From: Plantibacter flavus | GTDB taxonomy: Bacteria; Actinomycetota; Actinomycetes; Actinomycetales; Microbacteriaceae | Reading direction: 5' to 3' | Assembly (NCBI RefSeq): GCF_900177615.1 | Contig: NZ_FXAP01000008.1 | Location: 62,001 to 126,000, forward strand | DNA length: 64,000 bases | Shown here: positions 52,182 to 60,096 of the stretch, piece by piece | How positions within the stretch are numbered: the stretch's first letter is position 1 | Layout of the letters: every line of letters begins with the position of its first letter | The notes under the pieces: model-generated | Told to the model about the DNA's origin: nothing | Seen by the model: only the letters and a program-made list of their open reading frames with translations | Databases searched by the model: none | Program-made: the position numbers and the translations under genes

Positions 52182-53267
52182 GTGACCACGCCTCGCATCC
52201 CGCTGACCGTGACGCTCGTCCTCGGCACCTGTCCGCCGGAGCGTCGCACCGTGGCCCGACAGATCGCCGGACGATCCGCTGCGCTCGTCACGATCGAGCG
52301 GCAGGACGACGCCGAGAGCGCCCACCCTGACATCGACGACGCGATCGACGCCGTCGCGCGACACCCGCTCGCTCCCCGGCACCTCGTCCTCGACTGCGGG
52401 AGCACGGTCCGCCCGGTCGACGCGGTGTCCGCCGTCCTCGGGCACCGCGACACGGCCGTCCTGGACGCCGTCGTGACCGTCGTCGACGCAGCCCATCTCC
52501 TGCACGACCTCCAGGACGACGAGTACGCCACCCACGACGAGGACGGCGACACGGCGTACACCGCGCGGTCGATGATCACCGTGGAGCAGCTCGAGTACGC
52601 GGACACGATCGCCGTCGCCGGCCGACGCGGCGTCACACACGAGCGACTCGCGGTGCTCCTCGCGCTCCTCAGCCACCTGAACCCGACGGCGCTGACGCGG
52701 ATGGTCGAGCCGGTCGCGGCCCGACCGCGGGCCACACCCGGCACTCCGGCGACCACGAGCAGCCGTGAGCCGCTCGCGCGCTACCGTGATTCCCCCTTCG
52801 AACTGGACCGCTTCAGCACCTCCCCCGGGTGGATCGCGATGCTGAACGGCGAGCACCGGCCCTGGGTGGATCACGACCGCGTGACCACCCTGCGATTCGA
52901 CAGCCCCCGAGCGATGCACCCGGAGCGACTCCTCGCGTGCTTCGACGGACCGATCGAGGCGGGGCGGTTCGGCCAGGTCATCCGGACGGCGGGGTTCCTC
53001 GTCCTCGCGACACGCGCCTCCCGCGTCGGCGTCCTGCAGCACGTCGGCTCGATGATCGATCTGGAACCCACGTCGTTCGAGACGAACGACCCCGGCGCGC
53101 CGCTCGGTCAGGAGCTCGTCGTCACCGGGATCGACCTCGACGAGGTCGCCATCACCGCCGCGTTGCATGCCTGCACCCTGACGGATGAGGAACTCCTCGC
53201 CGGGCCTGCGACGTGGGCGAACTACCCGGACGCCTTCACGCCGTGGAGTTCGACCCACGAGCGCTGA
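52182..53267 (+). CDS. CobW/COG0523-like protein with degenerate GTPase motifs
   Basis: A 361-residue protein related to zinc-linked CobW/ZNG GTPases. The C-terminal CobW_C domain is clear ([37 protein letters not shown]), and [18 protein letters not shown] and [12 protein letters not shown] match the N-terminal domain. But the P-loop (usually GFLGSGKTT) reads GTCPPERRT, the NKxD motif is AGRRG, and the CxCC metal motif is absent, so GTP hydrolysis is unlikely. GTG at 52182 has AGGAG 9 nt upstream. It shares a palindromic operator with rpmJ and probably helps the cell through zinc shortage. Confidence 0.85.
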   Translation: MTTPRIPLTVTLVLGTCPPERRTVARQIAGRSAALVTIERQDDAESAHPDIDDAIDAVARHPLAPRHLVLDCGSTVRPVDAVSAVLGHRDTAVLDAVVTVVDAAHLLHDLQDDEYATHDEDGDTAYTARSMITVEQLEYADTIAVAGRRGVTHERLAVLLALLSHLNPTALTRMVEPVAARPRATPGTPATTSSREPLARYRDSPFELDRFSTSPGWIAMLNGEHRPWVDHDRVTTLRFDSPRAMHPERLLACFDGPIEAGRFGQVIRTAGFLVLATRASRVGVLQHVGSMIDLEPTSFETNDPGAPLGQELVVTGIDLDEVAITAALHACTLTDEELLAGPATWANYPDAFTPWSSTHER

Positions 53268-53333
53268 GCGGCCGGCCCGTCAACTGCCCGAAACGGTTCG
53301 GATCTCGGTCGATTTCGTGCAGGTTCGGGCGAC

Positions 53334-54215
53334 TCAGTGGATCCGCGCGCTCACCCACTCCTCGCGGACGAACCGCACGAACTGCTCGACGGCGGGCGAC
53401 ACCGCCCGGGCACGGCTGGTGGCGACACCGATCACCCGGACCGCCTCGTCGTCGAGCGGGACGAGCACGACGCCCTCCATGCTCGTGGAATCGGGGAGGA
53501 CCGCGATCCCGACCCCGGCGCGCACAAGACCACGGAGCGTCGACAGCTCGGACACCTCCATCGCCACCCGGGGCACGACGCCATGTCTCGCGAAGTACGC
53601 GTCCGCGATCTGCCGGAGCCCCGAGTCCGTCGTCATCGCGAGGAACTCGGTCTGCTCGAGGTCGGACGCCGCCAACGACGTCCGATCGGCGAGCGGATGC
53701 CCGACCGGCACGCCCAGCGCGAGGCGCTCGGAGGTGAGCGGACGCCACTCGATGTCCGGATCACGCGGTTCCGGGCTGAGGAAGGCGACGTCGGCCGAGC
53801 CGGAGCGCAGCGCGTCCAGCACGCTGTCGGCCTTCCCGCCGTCGAGGACGAACCGGATGTCCGGCAGCAGTTGGCGGTACTCACTCACGATGCGCGGGAT
53901 GAGCCAGCCGCCGAGGGACGAGACGTAGGCGATGGAGACGAGGCCGGCCGAGGGGTCGCGGAGCTCGTCGATCCGCGATTGCGCGTTGTCGAGCTCGGTC
54001 TGCGCCCGGAGCGCGTGCACGAGGAGGATCTCGCCGTACCGGTTGAGTTCGAGCCGGCTGCGGTGGCGATCGAACAACTCGACCCCGGCGTCCGCCTCGA
54101 GCCGACCGATCGCCCGCGTGAGCGTCGACTGCGAGATACCGAGCGCCTCGGCGGCGTACGGGACGTGACCGTCTTCGGCGAGCGCCCGAAGGTACGCGAG
54201 TTCGTCGATCCTCAT
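53334..54215 (-). CDS. LysR-family regulator
   Basis: A 293-residue regulator: winged helix (1-60, with YAAEALGISQSTLTRAIGRLEADAGVELFDR) and a periplasmic-binding-like effector domain (about 85-290). CATCAT ends 6 nt before the ATG at 54215, so the mRNA is probably leaderless. It is divergent from an EamA transporter gene, the usual layout for a LysR regulator and its target; a repeat copy lies in the gap. Confidence 0.88.
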   Translation of the reverse strand: MRIDELAYLRALAEDGHVPYAAEALGISQSTLTRAIGRLEADAGVELFDRHRSRLELNRYGEILLVHALRAQTELDNAQSRIDELRDPSAGLVSIAYVSSLGGWLIPRIVSEYRQLLPDIRFVLDGGKADSVLDALRSGSADVAFLSPEPRDPDIEWRPLTSERLALGVPVGHPLADRTSLAASDLEQTEFLAMTTDSGLRQIADAYFARHGVVPRVAMEVSELSTLRGLVRAGVGIAVLPDSTSMEGVVLVPLDDEAVRVIGVATSRARAVSPAVEQFVRFVREEWVSARIH

Positions 54216-54252
54216 GCCCTCATGATGCCGCACCGGCGTGCCCGACTGGGGC

Positions 54253-54274
54253 ACCTCGACAAGCTCGGTGACCG
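54253..54274. repeat. dispersed repeat copy in a divergent promoter region
   Basis: acctcgacaagctcggtgac then cg. It fills much of the 79-bp space between the LysR and EamA start codons, 9 nt upstream of the EamA -10 box. Confidence 0.7.
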
Positions 54275-54282
54275 GGGCGCGC

Positions 54283-54295
54283 TAGCGTGGTGCAG
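54283..54295 (+). promoter_or_regulatory. -10 box of a leaderless promoter for the EamA gene
   Basis: TAGCGT at 54283-54288 ends 6 nt before the GTG at 54295. Confidence 0.55.
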
Positions 54296-55203
54296 TGATC
54301 CGCAGACCGCGACCGAGCCAGGCGGCGACCGGCGCCCTCTTCGTCCTGGCCGGACTCGTCTGCCAGGAGCTCGGCGCGTCGATCGCGGTCACACTCTTCC
54401 CGCAGGTCGGTCCGATCGGCATGGTGACGCTGCGCCTCGTGTTCGCCGCGCTCATCCTGCTGGCCGTCGCCCGCCCGGCCCTTCGCGGACACCCGAGGAG
54501 CGCCTGGGGGTCGGCGGTCGGTTTCGGGGTCGTCCTCGCCGCGATGAACGTCTGCTTCTACCTGGCACTGGACCGCATCCCGCTCGGCCCGGCGGTGACA
54601 CTCGAGATCCTCGGCCCACTGGCACTCAGCGTCATCGCGGGTCGTCGATGGACGAGCGCACTCTGGGCAGGTGTCGCCCTCGTCGGCGTCCTCCTCCTCG
54701 GCGGGGTGCTCCTCCACAGCGGACCGACGGCGGCACTCGACCCGCTCGGCGTCGTCCTCGCGCTCGCCGCCGGCGCCCTCTGGATCGGCTACATCCTGCT
54801 GTCGGCGCGGACGGGGACGGAGTTCCCCGGCTTGAACGGTCTGGCGATCGCCGCCGCCATCGGCGCGCTGGTGACCATTCCGCTCGCCGCGACGACCGCC
54901 GGCACCGCCCTGTTCGATCCCGTCATCCTCTTGCTCGGCCTGGGTGTCGCCGCTCTCTCGTCGGCCGTGCCGTACGCCCTGGAGTTCGTCGCCCTCCGAC
55001 GGCTCAGCGCCGCGACCTTCTCGATCCTGCTCGCATCCGCGCCGGCCATCGCCGCGATCGCCGGACTCCTCGTGCTCGGTCAGCAGCTCACGACACCGCA
55101 GTGGTTCGGCATCGCCTGCGTGGTCGGTGCCGGAATCGGCGCCGTGCTCTCAGCCCGGCGGGGTCCTGCACCCGAGGTGCAGCCGAGCATCGCGCCGAGC
55201 TGA
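54295..55203 (+). CDS. EamA-family exporter (RhtA-like)
   Basis: A 302-residue membrane protein with ten helices in two EamA repeats. ALDRIPLGPAVTLEILGPLALSV and ALRRLSAATFSILLASAPAIAAI are typical of the RhtA threonine/homoserine exporter branch. The GTG start follows a leaderless promoter. The divergent LysR regulator probably controls it. Confidence 0.87.
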   Translation: MIRRPRPSQAATGALFVLAGLVCQELGASIAVTLFPQVGPIGMVTLRLVFAALILLAVARPALRGHPRSAWGSAVGFGVVLAAMNVCFYLALDRIPLGPAVTLEILGPLALSVIAGRRWTSALWAGVALVGVLLLGGVLLHSGPTAALDPLGVVLALAAGALWIGYILLSARTGTEFPGLNGLAIAAAIGALVTIPLAATTAGTALFDPVILLLGLGVAALSSAVPYALEFVALRRLSAATFSILLASAPAIAAIAGLLVLGQQLTTPQWFGIACVVGAGIGAVLSARRGPAPEVQPSIAPS

Positions 55204-55211
55204 TCGTCAGG

Positions 55212-55877
55212 TCAGGAGGCGGCGAAGCGGGCGTGCACCCGGGAGGCCACCGTGATGTCCTCCGGCTTCAGGTCGAGGGCGGTGTCGCCGGCCTGGGCCG
55301 CCGCGCCGCGCATCATCGGCGCCGCCGCCTGGCTCGACGGCGAGCGCGTCTCGTCACCCAACATGCCGGGTTCCGCCAGGGCGACCGGCCGCACGGCACC
55401 GAGCCCGAGGCTCCGGGCGTAGGCGGTCGCGCGGTCCACGGCGTCACGGACGGCGTTGTGCTGGGCCTCGGCCGTGATGCGGTGCTTCGTCGCCTCGGTG
55501 AGCGCCCACGTGACACCCGTCACCGTGACGCCGTCCTGGACCGCGATCTCCTCGGCCCAGCGGGCCAGCGCCTGGAGGTCGGCGAACTTCACCTCGAGCG
55601 CGACCGACGCATGGTGCACGAGCGGCAACTGCCTCCCGTCCTTGTTCCACGGTCGCTCACTCCACACCCGCAGCCGGTCGGCGGACCACCAGGTGACGGC
55701 AGACTGCGCGCGGAACTGCTCCGCCGTCTGACTGAGCGCCCGGTGCAGCGCGGTGCTCCGGGAGACGACGGGCTCGCGTTCCGGTCCCTGGAACCCCGCC
55801 GAGATGAGGACGGTCCCGCGCTCGGCCGGGTGGTGGTAGTCGAAGCGGCCCTCGACGGTGATGATCGTTTCGCTCAT
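55212..55877 (-). CDS. SIMPL (DUF541)-domain protein
   Basis: A 221-residue protein. TIITVEGRFDYHHPAERGTVLISAGFQG, HHASVALEVKFADLQALARW, and TEATKHRITAEAQHNAVRDAVDRATAYARSLGL are the SIMPL pattern; role unknown, some members affect oxidative stress. No signal peptide. TAGAGT ends 7 nt before the ATG at 55877. The next gene is divergent, with only 41 bp between the start codons. Confidence 0.82.
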   Translation of the reverse strand: MSETIITVEGRFDYHHPAERGTVLISAGFQGPEREPVVSRSTALHRALSQTAEQFRAQSAVTWWSADRLRVWSERPWNKDGRQLPLVHHASVALEVKFADLQALARWAEEIAVQDGVTVTGVTWALTEATKHRITAEAQHNAVRDAVDRATAYARSLGLGAVRPVALAEPGMLGDETRSPSSQAAAPMMRGAAAQAGDTALDLKPEDITVASRVHARFAAS

Positions 55878-55918
55878 ACCCGGCACTCTATCCCGCGACG
55901 GCGGCTACGCTCTGGACC
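55878..55918. promoter_or_regulatory. 41-bp space with two back-to-back leaderless promoters
   Basis: TAGAGT on the minus strand (55885-55890) serves the SIMPL gene and TACGCT (55906-55911) the plus-strand membrane protein. The -35 regions would have to overlap, so the two polymerases should compete. Confidence 0.5.
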
Positions 55919-56494
55919 ATGACGGACGGCGGAACCTGGGCGGATCGACGACGTGCACGACGACGGGGGAACGAGTACGGTCCAGCCAGCCGTGGACTCC
56001 CGCCAGGTGATGTCGAGACCGTCTCGAAGTATCTGAAGGAGCGCGTCTACGCGAGCTTCACCGGCCTCGCGATCGTCCTCGTGCTGGCGGCGAACGCGGA
56101 GCACCATGACGCTGCCGACGCGCTCTTCTCCCTCGTCATCGGTGTCGCCGGCATCACCCTCGCCGGTCTCGTCGCCGAGATGATCGCGCACCTCGCGGCC
56201 CATGGCGCGTTCCCCGATGAGCGGGGCTGGCGCACCATGATCCGGATCGCCTGGGGCTCCCTCCTCACGGTCGCGACGCCCACGATCCTGCTCGTGCTCG
56301 CGATCCTCGACGTCATGGAGGTGGAGACCTCGCTGCGAGTGTCCGCGATCGTCTACCTCGTGACCCTCGGACTCAGCGGGTGGTTCGCCGTGCGGCGAGC
56401 GCGCCTGTCCATCGGGCAGCAGCTCATCGCGCTCGCGGCACTCGTGCTCCTGGGTGTCCTCGTCATCGGCGTGCAGGTCCTGGCCCACGGCTGA
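55919..56494 (+). CDS. hypothetical membrane protein
   Basis: A 191-residue protein with a basic N-terminus (about 40 residues with WADRRRARRRGNEYG) and four hydrophobic segments: about 45-65, 68-90, 112-134 and 139-188 in two parts. I do not recognise a family. TACGCT ends 7 nt before the ATG at 55919; no ribosome binding site is seen. The monooxygenase gene follows after 63 bp. Confidence 0.72.
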   Translation: MTDGGTWADRRRARRRGNEYGPASRGLPPGDVETVSKYLKERVYASFTGLAIVLVLAANAEHHDAADALFSLVIGVAGITLAGLVAEMIAHLAAHGAFPDERGWRTMIRIAWGSLLTVATPTILLVLAILDVMEVETSLRVSAIVYLVTLGLSGWFAVRRARLSIGQQLIALAALVLLGVLVIGVQVLAHG

Positions 56495-56557
56495 ATCGCG
56501 GGCGCGAGCTCGGACCCCGTCGGAAATGCCGGAGCGGTCGACGACGTTGAGGAGCAC

Positions 56558-57721
56558 GTGAGCACTCCGGAGACCGTCGACGTCGTCGTGATCGGCGCGG
56601 GTCAAGCCGGACTGTCGGCCGCGTACCACCTGCATCGGCGCGGATTCGTCCCGCTGGGCGCCACCGAGGGCCCGACCGCAGCACGCACCTTCGTCGTCCT
56701 CGACGCGAACGACGCCCCGGGCGGCGCCTGGCAGCACCGATGGCGGTCGCTCACCATGTCGACCGTCAACGGGATCTACGACCTGCCCGGCATGCCGAAG
56801 CCCGAGCTCGACCCGTCCTCCCCGAGTGTCGACGTCATCCCGCCGTACTTCGCGGCGTTCGAGGAGCGTTTCGCCCTCGCGGTCCGCCGTCCGGTGCAGG
56901 TCCGCGCCGTGCGCCGCGAGGACAACGACCCGCACGGCCGGCTCCTCGTCGAGACCGCGGCGAGCGCCGACTCCTCGGGCACTGACTCCCCTGGCGCCGG
57001 CTCCCTCTCCGCCGTGTTCCGGGCGCGGGCGGTCGTGAACGCGACGGGCACCTGGACGAAACCGTTCTGGCCCGCGTACCCGGGGCGGGAGCGCTTCGCC
57101 GGACGCCAGCTGCACGTTGCCGACTACGTCTCCGCTGACGATTTCCGCGGCCAACGCGTCGTCGTCGTGGGTGCCGGCATCTCCGCCATCCAGCTGCTCG
57201 AGGAGATCTCGCGGGTGGCGGAGACGGTGTGGATGACGCGACGCGAACCGGAGTGGGTGGAGGACGACTTCGACACCGCCGCCCGGGTGGAGGCGATCAA
57301 GGGCGTCGAGGAACGCGTGCGCCAGGGCCTTCCGCCGGGCAGCGTGATCTCCGTGACGGGGATGCACTGGACGCCGTGGGCGCGGGCGGCCGAGGCGCGC
57401 GGTGTCCTGGTGCGTCAGCCGATGTTCCGCCGCATCGAGGAGCACGGGGTCGTCCTCGCCGACGGCTCGTTCCTGCCGGTCGACGCCATCCTCTGGGCCA
57501 CCGGGTTCCGCGCGGCTCTCGACCACCTCGCACCGCTCGGCATCCGACTGCCCGGGGGCGGCATCCGGATCGACGGCACCAGGGCGGCCGACGAGCCGCG
57601 GGTGCACCTCATCGGGTACGGCCCCTCAGCGTCGACGGTCGGCGCGAACCGGGCCGGGCGGGCGGCGGTCACGGCGATCCTCGCCGACCTCGATGCCGCC
57701 GTCCCGGTCCCGCAGCGCTGA
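56558..57721 (+). CDS. FAD-dependent monooxygenase (YdjC/CzcO-like flavoprotein)
   Basis: A 387-residue flavoprotein. The FAD motif is GAGQAGLSAAYHLHRRG (13-29), the NAD(P) motif VVVVGAGISAIQLLEEISR (near 206), and ILWATGFRAAL is the ATG motif of flavin-containing monooxygenase-like enzymes. FWPAYPGRERFAGRQLHVADY marks the CzcO-like group. TTGAGGAG lies 4-5 nt before the GTG. Substrate unknown; it could act on sulfides, amines or ketones. Confidence 0.87.
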   Translation: MSTPETVDVVVIGAGQAGLSAAYHLHRRGFVPLGATEGPTAARTFVVLDANDAPGGAWQHRWRSLTMSTVNGIYDLPGMPKPELDPSSPSVDVIPPYFAAFEERFALAVRRPVQVRAVRREDNDPHGRLLVETAASADSSGTDSPGAGSLSAVFRARAVVNATGTWTKPFWPAYPGRERFAGRQLHVADYVSADDFRGQRVVVVGAGISAIQLLEEISRVAETVWMTRREPEWVEDDFDTAARVEAIKGVEERVRQGLPPGSVISVTGMHWTPWARAAEARGVLVRQPMFRRIEEHGVVLADGSFLPVDAILWATGFRAALDHLAPLGIRLPGGGIRIDGTRAADEPRVHLIGYGPSASTVGANRAGRAAVTAILADLDAAVPVPQR

Positions 57722-57726
57722 CGCGG

Positions 57727-58662
57727 TCACTGCACCGGGACTGGGATCGGCACGGCGGGAGCCCGCTCGGAGCGCACGAAGCCGATCCCGAGGAGGATGC
57801 AGACCCCGCCGAGGAGCTGCGCGAGTGACAGCTGCTCCCCCAGGAGGATCCAGGCGAACCCGGTCGCCGCGACCACTTCGAGGAGGCCCGCGAACGACGC
57901 GAGCCGGGAGCCGAGCATCTGACTCGCGGTGATGCTCGACGCATAGGCGACGGCCGTCGACACCACACCGACGAACAGGAGCGGCACCCACCACACGACG
58001 TCGGTGCCGAGCACCGTGACGTCGGCGTCGGAGGTCGTGAAGGGCACGCCGACGAGCCCCGCGAGCCACAGACTGAGCGCCCCGATGAGCAGACCGATGG
58101 CGGCGAACGCCACCGGAGGCAGCCCCTTCGCCGGCCGCGCCGAGATGACGTAGTACGCGGCGCAGCCCACCATCGCGAGGATGGCGAACAGCAGACCGAC
58201 CGGGTCGAGCGTCGAGCCACCGCTCGGAGTGACGACGAGTACGAGCCCGACGAGCGACACGACGGAGCCGACGAGGACGACCGTCGCGGGACGGCGTCGG
58301 GTCAGCACCCATGCGACGGCGACGAGCAGCAGCGGTGCCATGTACTCGACGAGGATCGCGGTCCCGACGGCGATGGTCTGCAGCGCAGCGAAGTAGACGA
58401 GCTGCGTCGCCGCCACCCCGATGAGGCCCATGCCGAGCAGTCGCCAGCGTCCACGCCAGACCGCGTCCCAGCGACCACGGAGCGCGATGAGGGCGAACGG
58501 GGCGAGTACCAGACCGCCGATCAGGGCGCGGACGGTCACCGCTGCAGCGGGGCTCCACCCTGACGCGAGCACCGGTTTGATGAACGCGCCGGAGGTGCCG
58601 AACGCGACCGCGGCGAGCACCGCGACGAGCAGACCGACCGTGGTCGAGGACGTGTGCTTCAT
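57727..58662 (-). CDS. EamA-family transporter
   Basis: A 311-residue membrane protein with ten helices in two EamA repeats (AAVAFGTSGAFIKPVLASGW, FVGVVSTAVAYASSITASQMLGSRLASFAGLLE). GGAGACACCC precedes the ATG at 58662; the open frame further upstream has no membrane or coding character. It is divergent from a CGNR-type regulator with a perfect palindrome between, suggesting that protein controls it. Confidence 0.86.
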   Translation of the reverse strand: MKHTSSTTVGLLVAVLAAVAFGTSGAFIKPVLASGWSPAAAVTVRALIGGLVLAPFALIALRGRWDAVWRGRWRLLGMGLIGVAATQLVYFAALQTIAVGTAILVEYMAPLLLVAVAWVLTRRRPATVVLVGSVVSLVGLVLVVTPSGGSTLDPVGLLFAILAMVGCAAYYVISARPAKGLPPVAFAAIGLLIGALSLWLAGLVGVPFTTSDADVTVLGTDVVWWVPLLFVGVVSTAVAYASSITASQMLGSRLASFAGLLEVVAATGFAWILLGEQLSLAQLLGGVCILLGIGFVRSERAPAVPIPVPVQ

Positions 58663-58725
58663 GGGTGTCTCCAGCTGCCGCGAGTGGGGCCGGCAGAAGA
58701 GGTGGACGCCCGGCTGAGATGAAGC

Positions 58726-58742
58726 TACTCTCGGAGAGAGTA
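58726..58742. promoter_or_regulatory. palindromic operator candidate upstream of the CGNR-type regulator
   Basis: TACTCTCGGAGAGAGTA has perfect 7-bp arms around GGA. It lies 10 nt before the TTG start of the regulator and 63 nt before the divergent exporter, so it could control both. Confidence 0.65.
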
Positions 58743-58752
58743 AGGAGTCAAC

Positions 58753-59316
58753 TTGCATTTTGCCCCTGACACCGAGGATGCGCTACTGTTCGCCGCGCTG
58801 CTCGTGAACACCCGCGCATCGGCGTCCCGGAGCGGCGGCGACGAGCTCGCGACACCGCCGCAGCTCGTCGAGCTCCTGCGGGTCAGTCGGTACTCGGGCC
58901 GGGTCGACGGCGATGAGCCCGAGCGGGCCGCGGTGGCCAGGCTCCGGGAGCGGATCCACGCGCTCTGGGCCTCCGACGCGGACGCCCCGGACACCCGCGA
59001 CGACGCCGTCGCCGAGATCAACACGATGCTCCGGGAGTCCGCCGCGCTCCCCCAACTGCGCCGCCACGACGGCTTCGACTGGCACCTCCACGCCACCGAG
59101 TTCGACGCCCCGCTCGTCGATCGCGTCCAGACCGAGATCGCCATGGCACTCGTCGACGTCGTCCGGTCCGACGCCTGGGACCGCCTGCGGCTCTGCGCCG
59201 CCGACGACTGCGACGGCCTGCTCGTCGACCTGTCCCGCAACGGTTCGAAACGCTACTGCTCCGTCCGCTGCAGCAACCGCGTCAACACGATCGCCTTCCG
59301 CGCGAGAGCGCAGTAG
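58753..59316 (+). CDS. ABATE/CGNR zinc-finger regulator
   Basis: A 187-residue protein: an N-terminal ABATE-type ligand region (FAALLVNTRAS, LVELLRVSRYSG) and a C-terminal treble-clef finger with Cys148, Cys153, Cys169 and Cys173. The naming motif CGNR is CSNR here. Such proteins bind DNA near stress-inducible exporters. The TTG at 58753 has AAGGAG 6 nt upstream and is the only start that keeps the N-terminal domain. It overlaps no neighbour and probably regulates itself and the divergent EamA gene. Confidence 0.87.
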   Translation: MHFAPDTEDALLFAALLVNTRASASRSGGDELATPPQLVELLRVSRYSGRVDGDEPERAAVARLRERIHALWASDADAPDTRDDAVAEINTMLRESAALPQLRRHDGFDWHLHATEFDAPLVDRVQTEIAMALVDVVRSDAWDRLRLCAADDCDGLLVDLSRNGSKRYCSVRCSNRVNTIAFRARAQ

Positions 59317-59345
59317 CGGGCGTCACCAGACCTGGATGACGACCA

Positions 59346-59894
59346 TTACTGCGATCTCGTCACATCCCAGAGATGGTGCACCGGGTCGTGGATGAAGTAG
59401 CGGCCGAGGGTCTCGGTCGTGAAGCGCGCGCCGTCGCTCCGTCGACCCGTCCGCGTGAGCGCCTCGTCCGTCACCCGCTCGAACGCTGCGGCGAGCACCG
59501 TCGCGGCCTCGACCAGCTCCGCCGACACCCGTTGCGGGTCCTGTTCGCCATAGCGCTCCTCGAGAGCCGTCGCGTCCTGGTCCCAGTTCTCGAACGCGGG
59601 ATCGTCCTCGTCGAGGACGAGCCGCAGTCGGACGTCGAAGATGCGGAACACGTCGCGCACGTGGGCCGCGTACTCGAGTGGCGACCAGGTCTGCGGGTCG
59701 GGCCGCTCCCGGACGTCGGCGCGCTCCAGCACCGCCGGCCACGCGGCGGCGTTCGCCAGGATCAACCCGGGGAGGTCCCGGAACCCGAATCGCGAGGTGT
59801 CCATCCCGCAGTCGGGACAGGCGCGCTCGAGGACCCAGGTCCAGTTCTTCGTGTCCGGGACGATGGTGTCGTCGTCGGGGGTGTTCGTCGTCAT
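59346..59894 (-). CDS. DinB-like / maleylpyruvate-isomerase-fold protein
   Basis: A 182-residue four-helix protein. His residues at SPLEYAAHVRDVF and in the C-terminal HDPVHHLWDV fit the DinB metal triad. An N-terminal CPDC pair (VLERACPDCGMD) adds a possible second metal site. Often annotated as methyltransferase in databases without evidence. Start ATG at 59894 with AGAG upstream. Converges on the CGNR gene. Confidence 0.82.
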   Translation of the reverse strand: MTTNTPDDDTIVPDTKNWTWVLERACPDCGMDTSRFGFRDLPGLILANAAAWPAVLERADVRERPDPQTWSPLEYAAHVRDVFRIFDVRLRLVLDEDDPAFENWDQDATALEERYGEQDPQRVSAELVEAATVLAAAFERVTDEALTRTGRRSDGARFTTETLGRYFIHDPVHHLWDVTRSQ

Positions 59895-59979
59895 GGGTTC
59901 ACTCTAGGAAACGGTGTGGCCCAGCCGCCCTCGCGAAAGCGTCATCGTGCCGCGATCCGCCGCCACCGTGCGCGACCAC

Positions 59980-60075
59980 CGCGGTCCCTGAGCCACACCC
60001 ACGCGGTCCCTGAGCCACACCCACGCGGTCCCTGAGCCACACCCACGCGGTCCCTGAGCCTGTCGAAGGGCGACG
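59980..60075. repeat. array of half-elements ending in one full element
   Basis: A 22-bp unit beginning ggtccctgagccacaccc repeats three times and ends with a full ggtccctgagcctgtcgaag. It fills most of the space between the DinB-like gene and the lipoprotein gene (59895-60096). Confidence 0.85.
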
Positions 60076-60096
60076 ACCCCAGGCCCGGCCACTCCG

